Source of the DNA: Trichostrongylus colubriformis
Lineage: Eukaryota; Nematoda; Chromadorea; Rhabditida; Trichostrongylidae
Direction of reading: 5' to 3'
Length of the DNA stretch: 64,000 nt
NCBI GenBank assembly: GCA_963978905.1
Contig: OZ022261.1
Span: 683,992-747,991, forward strand
Part shown: positions 47,201-56,075 of the stretch, piece after piece
How the letters are laid out: each line of letters starts with the position of its first letter
How positions within the stretch are numbered: position 1 is the stretch's first letter
Program-made: the position numbers and the translations under genes
The notes under the pieces: generated by a model
What the model saw: the letters and a program-made list of their open reading frames with translations, nothing else
Database searches by the model: none
Told to the model about the DNA's origin: nothing

Positions 47201-50200
47201 TGGTCAGAAGGGGCAATGTCTGGAGAGTATGGTGGGTGGGGCAGCACATCCCAGCCGAGCTCCTATAACTTAGCCTGGGTACTTTTCGCGAAATGGGAGC
47301 GAAATGGGAGCGGGCGTCGTCATGAAGAAGGGTGACCGCGGACTTTTCCGGCACTTTTCTCGAACATCGACGGCGAGCTGCTGGAGCTGGTGGGTGCATA
47401 CGGTAGCGGTGACTGTCTCGCCTTGTACCAGCACGTCGCGGAAAAGCATTCCTTCCTCGTCCCAGAACCAGTACAGTCCCAAGCGTGGTTTGTCTTTCAT
47501 GTCAATCTCGCCGTTGCTGAAGCTGATGAACAGCGGCGCACGGTCACGTAGCTCACACATCCCTTGCCCAATGCAGCGCTGATGGAGTGGCAAGCTTCCG
47601 TCGTTTTGGTGCCGTAAGTCCGCTCATAATAGATGACACCGCGAGTTGGGTGAGTATCGACAACGGGCATTGTAGCTCTCTGCACGGGATCTGGTGGGAC
47701 AATATATATTTTCCTAGAAAGCTTAGGGAACGTTCTACAATATTCCTGAACCGCCTGGACCTGCCTCGAAGTGAACAAGAGTTACTGATTTTTTTGGGAA
47801 AATATGACAAGACTTTGGGACAACCTAATAACTGCAGGCGCGAGTAGTGCGGAAGCCACACGTTTTCGCGTAGAACAAATTTTGTTTTCATGTTCACAGA
47901 ATCGAATTACATTAGGGACAAGCTTTTAGCCCGAGCGAGATTTTGACCGAAATTCGGAAGGAACCGTAGGTAATCGAGTGGCAACACATCTAACAGATAG
48001 AGAGTAGAGACCGCTGCCAGGACAACTTTTGCCAAATGCTCTTCTTTGGCGCTTGCTATGCTTGTTTGCTGCGAAAGCATCTATCACCTGAAAAATACCA
48101 CTTCCTCGATGGTCACCTCACTTTACCCATGAATCCTTCCAAAGTCTGTCAAAACCTCAACTAGGCCAAAAACCTGTCTCCGGAACCGTAGGTGTTATGC
48201 GACTTTATAAACATAGGAACAGCATACATGGGTGCTGCGGGAAAACGCCCGACAAGCGCGATACGGACATTTGCACTTACTATGTAATAGAGTTGCTCAT
48301 TCGGAAAACCTTCATAACTTCTCCTGCAGAGTAGTTCCGTAAATTTAAAGCGCATATCTAGAAACAGCGTGTTAAGACACATACAGCAACATGCATCTCA
48401 TTGATTATGGCCACACTGAGCTATTGACCTTCCCTTGTTAGACTGATGAGGAAAGCGTTATAAATCTTTAGAGCGTCATGTATCTCGGACACAAGTAGCT
48501 CCGCTCTTTTTCGGTCGTTATTAATTTTATGTATAAAGTGAGCGCGAAATCATTACAATATGCGCTCGTATACATACAACATTGAAGGGCAGACACCAAA
48601 AGCAGAGCAAGGCGGGCGGAGGATCAGTTAGAAATGTTAGGCCTATCCAAGAAGGAATTTTTTGTCCAATCTGAAAGTTACGAAAACAATATGCAGATCA
48701 CAGCAGCATGCACAGTGTAACTATGGAACCACACGTCCAGCTCACTTGATTCCGTTTCTATACGTGAGGGTGCGCGCCAGACTTCGAAGGTGTGAGGGAC
48801 TGCACAAATACTAGTAATTACAGAGTCACATCTTGCAGACAGTAGAAGGAAAATAATTAGATAGAGCGTACCCAGCGTATTGAACAAGCATCCACTTCAA
48901 AATCTTTTCTTCCGGCATTTCGAAACTGCAGAAAAGTGTTCGCACCTGTGATTGAAATCCGTAGGTTAGTTGAGAGCAATAATCTTCAAGTTTTCTTTCA
49001 CATGCTCTTTGTAAATGCATGGTACTAATAGACTCACTCCTTGAGTGAATAAGTCGAGTGCGTACTCGCACAAAAAAGTGGTTTTTCCGTATCCAGTACC
49101 ACCAGTTACTACAGTCAGTTCGCCTGGACGAAGTCCCAAGAGGTACTTGTTCAGAGGAGCGAAGCGTTTCCACTAAAATAACAATTACATTGATCAGGAA
49201 ATTCGGTGGAGATAGACCCCAAACTCGATTTTACGTTCTCCGCTTTTACATTTTGCAACACTTTTTGCAATGTTCGAGTACCTTACCCTTGGTGGACATA
49301 AGGTCACACTTGGAAATGAAGATAAGCTCTCTATATTTGAGCTATTAGCGAATCCGAATGTGCATCACCCAATCAAAAGTGTAGCAACATATATGTACAT
49401 ACATATGTATATGATAGAAGATCGAAGGAGTGGGAGTGCAGTGCCCCAGATCTCTGACAGCCACGAAAGCATGTAAAGGCCTTGGATCCATGTACTATCC
49501 AAACATGGGTTCTACCACGCATAAATGGGTGCTCGGGAGTCTTCGCTTCGTCATACACATGTCCGGAGCGCTGGATTTGCGAAATCTTGCGAGGTACACT
49601 TTCGAGGACTGGATTAAAGAATCCTCTAGGAAGTAATCCTGGAAGAGATAACGTCTTGAGACCACAATGAACGGGGTTCGGTAGAAACGAGCCGCGCTGT
49701 CGCGTTTTGTGTTCGCCGTGGTGCGCGTTCAATGTTGACAGGTTGGGCACCACTCATGCAAGGCTCATTCAGTCATTGTGGTGGTCACAAGAGGAAGTTA
49801 TGTAGGATGTGCCTACAACTGGGCGAAAGCGTCCACATCAAAGATTCAGTGGCTGTTGCAGTACATTTGAAGGTAATTAATAATATAATGATACGCAAAA
49901 GCCATAGACCGTTTACCTCAATAGAATTGAGGTCATCGTGTCGGTTAACATGTTATTAGCTTCAACTAGAGGCGAGCGATCTCAGCAGTCCAATCTCGCA
50001 CCTTGACTTTCTTCTACAGGGGGTGCCAGAAAAGTAATTTTTTTCCCTTCACTTTCAACCCCACATTAGTCGAACTTCAGCAAATTCTTACGAGGTACTT
50101 CCATCTCCAAATTCAAGAGCTCACCTCATACTATCACTAAACTCCGTGGGAGCCTTTGCATGGAGAGGATAGGAAGCTTATTGTGAGTGAATATGATGTG

Positions 50201-53200
50201 TCACCTCAACATGGCGAAATCCGAGTTTTCGTCACTCTCGTTCACAACCTTGCTAAGGCCCGTGCACTCTGGGTACCTAAGGAGATTCATGTTGGGTGGT
50301 GTCCTTAAGTATTCCGAAGTATTGCGTTTCTTCCAGGCTACCAACCTTCGTTTCCAAGAACCAACACGTGCCATTACCACTGAAAACTCTTCGGAGGGGG
50401 TTTGAGGTATGATGACACTGCGGATCATAGCAGCGTTGTCCGAGCAGCAAGGGCTCCGCGACTTCCATGAACCAAAGGGACAATCCTTAGGAAGCTCCCC
50501 ACAAAAGACCTACCACGGAACCTGGCTCCACTATTCTAAGCGGACCTATATCGTGGGTGCTTTGAAGCCCAACCGCGCCGACTGAAGACTCCTTATTTGC
50601 ATGAAGATGAACGTAGTGAGCCACAGCTTGCTCCTGCTTCCAGAGGAACATTTCGGGAATATTTTGCCCCAATACTTATGTCGCTTTCGTTTATCTATGC
50701 TTTGTATACTTGGCGGATGTGAGTCGTGAGCAAAATTACTTTTTTTGGCACCCCCTTTTGGCAAATTGCAAGCGTGCACCATCAGCACAGTCTTCCAAGA
50801 TTGCCTGTCAACTTAATGCCTTCCATTCCTCGCTGTGTCGCGCGCAGCAAGCAGCTCACGTATCGACTAAATAACCCTTGTCCGACATTCATCAATAGTC
50901 AAATTCCTTCTTCGATAAATTTTTGACAGTTGTAAAAAAATTATCGAAGAAGGAATTTGACTATAGATGAATGTCGGACAGATGAATGTCGGACAAAAAA
51001 TTCAGTCGGACGAGAACTGAATTTGTCAAATCTTCTAGTTTCATTTTTTTTGAACGCCCCCTTGATGTCCATAGATGAGTATAATATGGAGTTTCTGACA
51101 TGGGAGCGGTTAATATATTAAGCATGCAGATCAGCGATCGATGTCGCGTGGCAACCATTTCGCATGGCTCGATAATCATATCTGTGAAAAGCCATCACCA
51201 TGTTGTTTTATGACGACGAAGGATTGCATTCTAGCGTTCTTATTGAAGAATTTGAAGAGATGGTAGCCACGCTGCCCAATTTACTTGTCCTCGAGTTTAG
51301 CACTGTGTGAATCTGCATCCTCAAGAATTCGTACATCGTCATGTTGAGTGACCCATACCACAGTGTCATCTGTAAACGTCTTTTGTAGGGCCGAGATGCC
51401 CTTTGAGATCCGCTGGACAATGTCTTCCGATGCAACTATATCTGCATTCCCATCAAGATGAGTGCGAAATGCATCCTTACTCCTTTGAAGCAGCCTGTAG
51501 AGCATGAACACGGAAGGAATAGAACCGTTTCTTTGCCACTTGGACCAGAAATCGGCTCGTCTTCACCCCAATGCCTTCTGCTGAGTCACGGCAGCGGTCC
51601 ATGCGTCACACACAACTAGCGAGAAATTTGAACCAGCCAAGCTGCTCCTCGATGCTGCCCTTGCCCCGGTCACCCTAGCATATTTTTCACGTTCGCCGTC
51701 TCCTGCTAACACCGAGCGTCATTTTGAGTACAGCCGGAGTCTTTAACCGTTCAAGGAGACGTAGGGTGTTGTATATGTGCTCACTGCTGATTCGTGGCAC
51801 TTGCATCCCAGTGGTCGCGTTAAGTTCAGCTTGCTCGAGTGAGCGGAACCCAAGAGCACCCGTGGAGCGCACACAATGTGAAATCATGCGCAACTGTATT
51901 CCTAAAACTGATGCTGTTATGAAACTAAATTGAATTCGTCGGATTCAGTTTTTGCTAAGATTGCATTATGTATAAATGATAGTAAGGAACTCTCCTTGCT
52001 ATTATGTCAAATACGTGATATCCATTTTCACCTGAGCAAATCCTAGTTGGCGTGTGCTGGAATTTATCAAGTCTGCCTTCACTTCTTCACGTATGTCGGT
52101 CATTGAACGAAAACCTTTTTCCCGAAGCCGCACCTTCAAAATAAATTTGCTGCTCACCTAGGTAATTCGCTTGTAACTCACCGTGCAACGAACCGCCTCT
52201 CGACTGAGAATCTGTTTCACTTCCTTATGCTTCCCATTGCGCACCAGCTCGATTGGTCTCTCGATATTCCTAAATCCTTGTTTGCTTTCCGATGAACACT
52301 GATTCAATACATCTAATTCAATCCTCCACCTTATGAGATAGCATCGAGAGCCATTCAAGGCGTAACCCCACTCCTTCGCGTAATCGAAATGACGTGGTGG
52401 GAACCAGAGAAAAATTTGTTCAAAGTCTTCTAAATATGGGAACACCTAAATAAGTAAGAATTGTCGTACATCTGAAAAACGAAGGATTACGATGGACATC
52501 TATTAGGCTGTCCCGAAAGTTCCGGAACACCTTGGCCGACAAGGGTTTTCGGGCCTTCCCACGATGGATAGCCAGGGCATCTGTCGATTGACTTTGAGGA
52601 ACGTTCCATGCCATAGGTATATAAGGATTCGCCCCTATCCACAAAAGGAATAGAGCTCGAAATAGACGAGACGTCACTCCGAGCATTGTACCTCTACGAG
52701 TTCTACCGAGGGAGTTCCATAAGGGAAGCGGTCCAAATAATCAGCGTCGCATGCGGGGCAAGCACAACTATCCACCTTTGGTTCACCCTCTTCCGTTCTG
52801 AAGATATAGCCCTGAAAGATCAGCAACGCAGTGGCCGTCCATCTGAGCTGACAATCAGCTTCTCAGGAGAACTGTGCAGGAGAATCCCACGGCAAGCACA
52901 CGTGAAGTAGCCCTGCTACTCGGTTGTGGGAACACCACAGTCGATCAGCATCTCACTCGGGTGGGATACCGGAAAGTGCTCTCGACTTGGACACCCCATG
53001 CCCTATCCGACAGCCGACATCTGGCAACATTCACCCGGAACACCTTGGCGACGCTAGGCTGAGAAGTGCTACCACATCCTCCATATAGCCCCGACCTCTC
53101 ACCGTCTGACTACCACCTGTTCGCCCCTCTACAGAACTTTCTAAAGGGGAAACAGCTCAAAAAGCAGCGCAACATCGAGATGGAGGTAGAGCGCTTCTTC

Positions 53201-53562
53201 GCGACACGGTCTCAACAGTTCTGGGCGGATGGGATTGGCAAGCTTCCGGACAGATGACAGAAGGTGATAGATAGTAATGGTGAATATCTTGTTAGCTGAA
53301 ATGTATTTATGTTGTAAAGAAATAAATTTGAAAAAAAGTGGTTGAGGTGTTCCGGAACTTTCGGGACAACCTAATATTTTATTTTCATACATTTGCATCG
53401 ATACGCTCTCCATGTGTGAGCGAGAATGCAAGAGCTCCATCAGTTGCTTCGTAGATTGCAAGGGCATCGCGCTCATTTGTTGTAATAACTACAGCTCGAT
53501 CCGATGCTGTAGCCATGTGATAGCCAAATATCCCAGAAAAACGCAATTTCGACCTAAACATT
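38098..53562 (-). CDS. TWNK: Twinkle, mitochondrial replicative DNA helicase (multi-exon, N-terminus not found)
   Basis: Twinkle is the hexameric RecA-fold helicase that unwinds mitochondrial DNA. Exons in coding order: 53562-53391, 52445-52182, 52133-52032, 49172-49038, 48945-48872, 48799-48746 (tentative), 48323-48281 (start uncertain), 42975-42850, 39551-39468, 39371-39243 and 38208-38098 (TAA at 38098-38100). Recognisable blocks are the end of the primase-like region ([20 protein letters not shown]), the linker helix, Walker A (GGTGYGKTT), [19 protein letters not shown], Walker B (HVVIDNLQF), the [11 protein letters not shown] strand, and the [17 protein letters not shown] block. All phases agree. 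The N-terminal zinc/primase portion and targeting peptide were not located and should lie above 53562. Confidence 0.88.
39243..39371 (-). CDS. TWNK: TWNK exon: EADNVLxLQ block
   Basis: A 43-codon exon, phase 0 at both ends, between acceptor ttaattaag and donor gtgggt. It reads [20 protein letters not shown] and ends KFLH, corresponding to the GSAKASQEADNVLILQ motif that includes the arginine-finger region. Confidence 0.9.
39468..39551 (-). CDS. TWNK: TWNK exon: HVT..HPR strand
   Basis: A 28-codon exon, phase 0 at both ends, between acceptor catcacag and donor gtacgg. It encodes [20 protein letters not shown] and then VVHPRRID, matching [21 protein letters not shown]. Confidence 0.88.
40818..41450 (-). 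pseudogene. mariner transposase remnant
   Basis: Decayed frames on the minus strand contain VDNRRSAQW near 41310, [18 protein letters not shown] near 41080, [15 protein letters not shown] and the C-terminal [18 protein letters not shown]. The order is that of a mariner catalytic domain, with stops between blocks. It lies in the TWNK intron 42850-39551. Ends not identified. Confidence 0.75.
41815..42060. other. GC-rich island, unclassified
   Basis: Sharply GC-rich (cggaggcggcctcatcaggg and cggcacgactggagcgatcg), with open frames on both strands ([20 protein letters not shown] on plus). A related GCCCGGGCTAGCCGCCTCTTG appears at 42245. It lies in a TWNK intron. It may be a repeat; I could not assign it. 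Confidence 0.35.
42850..42975 (-). CDS. TWNK: TWNK exon: Walker B
   Basis: A 42-codon exon, phase 0 at both ends, between acceptor tttgtag and donor gtatta. [11 protein letters not shown] is the Walker B strand with its Asp, as in the VIIDNLQFMM of vertebrate Twinkle. It continues to LDRFHMQ. Confidence 0.9.
43884..45706 (-). mobile_element. DNA transposon with long terminal inverted repeats, interrupted by a mariner
   Basis: Inverted ends of about 75 bp start TACCCTAAAATCTGATAGAT at 43884 and end at 45706. Both ends are followed outward by TTTAT, a possible 5 bp target duplication. The minus-strand frame [20 protein letters not shown] and [15 protein letters not shown] resembles the C-terminus of pogo/Tigger-like DDE transposases. 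It resumes on the other side of the mariner at 44298-45169. Without the mariner about 950 bp remain. It lies in the large TWNK intron. Superfamily is uncertain. Confidence 0.65.
44298..45169 (-). mobile_element. mariner deletion derivative, 872 bp, copy 1
   Basis: Bounded by TTAGGTTGTCCCGAAAGTTC at 44298 and its inverse at 45169, flanked by TA. The transposase, read from 45010, has the first HTH ([20 protein letters not shown]), a frameshift, the second HTH, and then jumps to [15 protein letters not shown]. The segment with the first catalytic Asp residues is missing. It is the same length as, and nearly identical to, the copy at 52503. It is inserted in another transposon. Confidence 0.9.
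46410..46706 (+). mobile_element. tRNA-derived SINE with 12 bp target-site duplication
   Basis: A 297 bp insertion flanked by perfect direct repeats TACATTTATGAC (46398-46409 and 46707-46718). The head is tRNA-like, with a box A-like TGGTGTAGTGA and an exact box B-like GGGATCGAATCCC at 46461. The body is unrelated to tRNA, and the tail is pyrimidine/T-rich (tttagcctttatccttta). It lies in the large TWNK intron. Open frames across it are incidental. Confidence 0.8.
46937..47828 (-). mobile_element. mariner, 892 bp, different subfamily
   Basis: Ends TTAGGTTGTCCCAAAATTCT and its inverse, flanked by TA. Broken frames give the middle and C-terminal transposase ([53 protein letters not shown]). 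The N-terminal HTH region appears deleted. It lies in the TWNK intron between 48281 and 42975. Confidence 0.88.
47829..48280. other. TWNK intron sequence
   Basis: No element or exon recognised between the mariner and the exon ending at 48281. Confidence 0.4.
48281..48323 (-). CDS. TWNK: TWNK exon: strand before Walker B
   Basis: It reads [14 protein letters not shown] up to donor gtaagt and joins the Walker B exon in phase 0. The distance from here to IDNLQF equals that in vertebrate Twinkle to within one residue. The start may be 48323 (acceptor ctctgcag) or 48357 (tttctag), the latter adding [11 protein letters not shown]. Confidence 0.55.
48746..48799 (-). CDS. TWNK: TWNK, tentative 54 bp exon
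   Basis: Between acceptor tttgtgcag and donor gtgagc it reads [17 protein letters not shown], and it fits the phases of both neighbours. It does not show the expected W..RF..LPLYF motif of Twinkle. An alternative frame on the same DNA ([13 protein letters not shown]) looks protein-like but breaks the phase, so the exon may be wrong or partly so. Confidence 0.35.
48872..48945 (-). CDS. TWNK: TWNK exon: SFE block
   Basis: A 74 bp exon between acceptor caatcacag and donor gtacgc. It encodes [20 protein letters not shown] and then VQYAG. The catalytic Glu of the SFE motif is present. It ends in phase 2. Confidence 0.88.
49038..49172 (-). CDS. TWNK: TWNK exon: helicase Walker A
   Basis: A 45-codon exon, phase 0 at both ends, between acceptor gttattttag and donor gtgagt. 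It reads [20 protein letters not shown] and then [29 protein letters not shown] is the P-loop, with Lys and Thr present. Confidence 0.92.
49173..50014. other. TWNK intron sequence with unclassified frames
   Basis: Open frames on both strands at 49373-49753. They have no recognised family, look repeat-derived, and have no splice support. Confidence 0.3.
50015..50757. mobile_element. non-autonomous ~740 bp element with GGTGCC ends, copy 2
   Basis: It starts TACAGGGGGTGCCAGAAAAG and ends CTTTTTTTGGCACCCCC. Long blocks match 7369-8080 in the same orientation, such as CACAAAAGACCTACCA and ATTTTGCCCCAATACTT. It lies in the TWNK intron 52032-49172. Confidence 0.7.
50879..50980. repeat. 102 bp hairpin element
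   Basis: Arms of about 40 bp, beginning TGTCCGACATTCATC and containing AAATTCCTTCTTCGAT, repeat inverted around a short centre. The outer 15 bp of the right arm is then repeated directly (GATGAATGTCGGACA). Confidence 0.75.
50981..52031. other. TWNK intron sequence
   Basis: Several short frames on both strands (51208-51511, 51687-51933) with no recognised similarity. Confidence 0.3.
52032..52133 (-). CDS. TWNK: TWNK exon: linker helix
   Basis: A 34-codon exon, phase 0 at both ends, after acceptor ttttgaag and before donor gtgaaa. It encodes [20 protein letters not shown], matching the FRQLREEVLGEL helix of Twinkle. The upstream intron is only 48 bp. Confidence 0.75.
52182..52445 (-). CDS. 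TWNK: TWNK exon: primase-like domain end and linker
   Basis: An 88-codon exon, phase 0 at both ends, between acceptor acttatttag and donor gtgagt. It begins [15 protein letters not shown], matching the PYLEQFRRIVFWL block of vertebrate Twinkle. It continues through NGSRCYLI to the linker. The intron upstream contains only a mariner plus short flanks. Confidence 0.82.
52503..53374 (+). mobile_element. mariner deletion derivative, 872 bp, copy 2
   Basis: TTAGGCTGTCCCGAAAGTTC at 52503 and the inverted end at 53374 are flanked by TA. It has the same layout and the same internal deletion as the copy at 44298, with one additional stop (TTLATLG stop). It sits in a TWNK intron between 52446 and 53390 and makes up nearly all of it. 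It must be spliced out for TWNK to work. Confidence 0.9.
53391..53562 (-). CDS. TWNK: TWNK exon: end of primase-like domain
   Basis: Acceptor ttagtacag, donor gtatga; 1 leftover base and then 57 codons, phase 0 out. It contains SGIFGYHM and [20 protein letters not shown], aligning with the FGLPL..VVLTSRELDSLAL segment of vertebrate Twinkle. A tiny candidate upstream exon, 53653-53624, is phase-compatible but weak. Confidence 0.8.
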
Positions 53563-53954
53563 CTGTACTAACGAGTTAGGTTCCCGCATGGTCATAGCCA
53601 TCCATCACTGGATTTACACTTACTCTGGAAAAGGTTCCAGATCTGCTAAACGACTCAAGAAACAAAGTCGCGAAGGCCCATGGACATAGTACATTAATTT
53701 TCAAGCGTATAACACATTCTTTACTCGGGCTGGTAGCTCTCCCCAGCTTTCCGTTTTTTTTTCATGGACCTGAGTGTCGACACAGTCATGCCCACGGCCT
53801 ATGGAAGCCGATACTGATGTGATACACTAGTCGCAAAGAACTTGCTTATAAGCTACTAGAGAACCAATCGAGAACCAGCGAAGAATATGCGGGTCAAGAA
53901 TCAACGCTGCGATCAAGAGGGGGGGGGGGGGGAGGGGGCGGGGTCGGGGGCTAG

Positions 53955-54837
53955 ATCAGACGTCCCACGAGGGCTACCCAGTGAAGGAAACATCACGGTA
54001 GGGGCGCACCAAGCATCAGCTCTGAGGTCGTCCCTCTTTCTGCTCCCTCTGGACGTCATGGTGGACGATCTCATGGCCGGACTCTGACGACCATCCTCTA
54101 CGTTGCCGATATGGCCCTTTCGGCTGTTACAGAGAAGAACTCCAGACCAAAAGGCAAACGGAGAATTGTCTCCGGCTAAAGAAGGCCGGGTCTCTGAGCT
54201 TGAAGGAATATGCATATGGATAATTATATATCGTTACAGGAAAATCGTAGTTGAAGTCGTATAGTCGATTTACCTAGGAAGTCATCTGACCGCTGAAGGT
54301 TATGTGGATCAGGCAGTAGTGCCTCTCATAAATGCGGCCTGGGCGAAATAAGGGTTCTCGGGAATCCTCTGTGCTCGGCGCTGATCTGGACTCTTAGTGG
54401 CAAGGTGTACCGATCAGTGATCAAGCCCACAACGCTGCACTAGAACGAGTGTTGGTCCATAACGAAGAAGCATGTAAGCGGTTGCGCTGCGTAGAAATGA
54501 GATGTTGAGGTGGGCAAGCGGCTGGACATTACGTGACAGGCTCAAGAATGAGGCCGTAAGGGCGGTCATCCAGATGGTTCCCATGCGGATCTATGTGGGA
54601 GAACGATTGCGATGACACGTATCGAGAAGGTTATAGAATATCTTATGAAAAGGGCTCCGAAGTTCGAGGCCTCGTTCCAGCGACCAATGGTGCTCGGAAG
54701 AGAACTCGTATAATGTTCTCAAGAAGAATCTCACTGAATTGAGACCACGGCGGCGGATGCCCTATACTACAGGAAGAAATGGTGACGTACGAGAAAAGTA
54801 GCGCTCCTGTGGTCGCGCGGGACTGGCGTTAGGGGTG
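53955..54837 (+). pseudogene. RTE-type non-LTR retrotransposon, 3' part of the reverse transcriptase
   Basis: Broken frames carry the typical C-terminal RT order: VGAHQASALRSSLF, LDVMVDDLMAGL, then SHLTAEG.VDQAV, LRWASGWT and RLKNEAVRAVIQMVP. The catalytic Y-x-D-D box is lost to frameshift. The copy is followed by a TGAA microsatellite, as expected for an RTE 3' tail. A 14-base G tract lies just upstream, near 53920. Confidence 0.75.
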
Positions 54838-54935
54838 AAGAATGAATGAATGAATGAGTGAACAAATGAATAAATGAATAAATGAATGAATGAATGAATG
54901 AATGAATGAATGAATGAATAAATAAATGAATTTAT
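54838..54935 (+). repeat. TGAA microsatellite, RTE tail
   Basis: About 24 units of TGAA with a few variants (TAAA, TGAG, CAAA) directly after the RTE remnant. RTE elements commonly end in short tandem repeats. Confidence 0.85.
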
Positions 54936-55189
54936 TATTCAATTAATTAGTTAATTAATTGATTAATAAATAACTAATGCTGGGAGATTTTTGTCCACTC
55001 AGCCAATATCTGGTTGCATTCATACTAGCGACATCCAAGAACGGCTCCATCATGGGTGCGTATCATTTCCAAGATGTCTTACAAACGCTTGCGGACGACT
55101 TTTACGCCAACAGCTACTTTTGCTTTTCATCAGTGGTTAATAAACAAACCATGAATGCTACGTTGTTTCTCTTACAGGAAATTATCTAG

Positions 55190-55690
55190 CCTTCACCAGG
55201 TACGTGCCACCGCAATCGTTCTCTCATACACATCCGAATACAAGCCTCTTACGCCTTCATTCCTGAGCTTTTCGAGCAATGTCCACACACTTGCCCACAT
55301 CAAAATCCTCATTTCTACGGAGCGCTACTGCTTGATGTGGTTCCTCGTTATTGGTCTGATCACTGATCGGTACACCTCGCCAGTAAGAGCTCAGGTCACC
55401 GTGAGCACAAAGAATTCCGGGAAGCCTTCATTCCGCCCACGTTGCATATATGATAGGCACTATTGCCTGATCCACAGTACCTTCGGCGGTCAGATGACTT
55501 CCAAGGTACATAGACTATTGGATCCTTTCTAGGTTTCCCCGTAACGATCGATGATTACCCCTGTATCTCCTCCTTCGAGCTCAGTGATATGTCCTTCTTT
55601 AGTCCGAGGCCATTCTCCACCTGCACTTTGCCCTGGAGTTCCTCTACTCTAATCTGCCATGCAAAGGTGAGCAGAAGAGCTCCGACATTT
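55190..55690 (-). pseudogene. RTE-type remnant, second copy, opposite strand
   Basis: The reverse complement matches 54200-54620 block by block, for example GGAAGTCATCTGACCGC and GGTGTACCGATCAGTGATCA. It faces the first copy tail to tail. Frames are broken throughout. Confidence 0.7.
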
Positions 55691-56075
55691 AGGACACCGG
55701 GAGGGAGAAAGTGAGAGCTGGAAGTCCATGTTCTTTGAAAACTTCAGAAAAAGTGATGTGTAGCGAAACTTGCATCGAAAAAGCGCGAGGGGAGTCTGCT
55801 CACGAAACCGCCGCACGACGTGTCATTCTGCAGTTCATCGGCAGGGCGAGTTACCGGCGAGGGAGGGGCAACGTTCGCGGCCGGCTGCTTTAGCCTCCTC
55901 GTCCGTCTGTCCCGGTAAGTGACTAGAAGGGCAAAAGAGAACGGAGCTTTTTGGGCTCCTATATCTCGGTTTTTTCGCCGTTTCATTTCGTTCTTCCTCT
56001 GCTGTTACATTGCTAAGCACAACTACTTTCCTCTTCCACAATCTGCAAAATTTACCCATTCCGTTGTCTTCAACT
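55685..56075 (+). repeat. dispersed repeat family D, copy
   Basis: Blocks GAAAGTGAGAGCTGGAAG, GGGCAACGTTCGCGGCCGG, CTGTTACATTGCTAAGCAC and AATTTACCCATTCCG align with 24330-24710 in order. Confidence 0.6.

Noticed and set aside
54838..54935. CRISPR-like or tandem-repeat array
   Set aside because: A 4 bp microsatellite following an RTE element, with no spacers; the window is eukaryotic.
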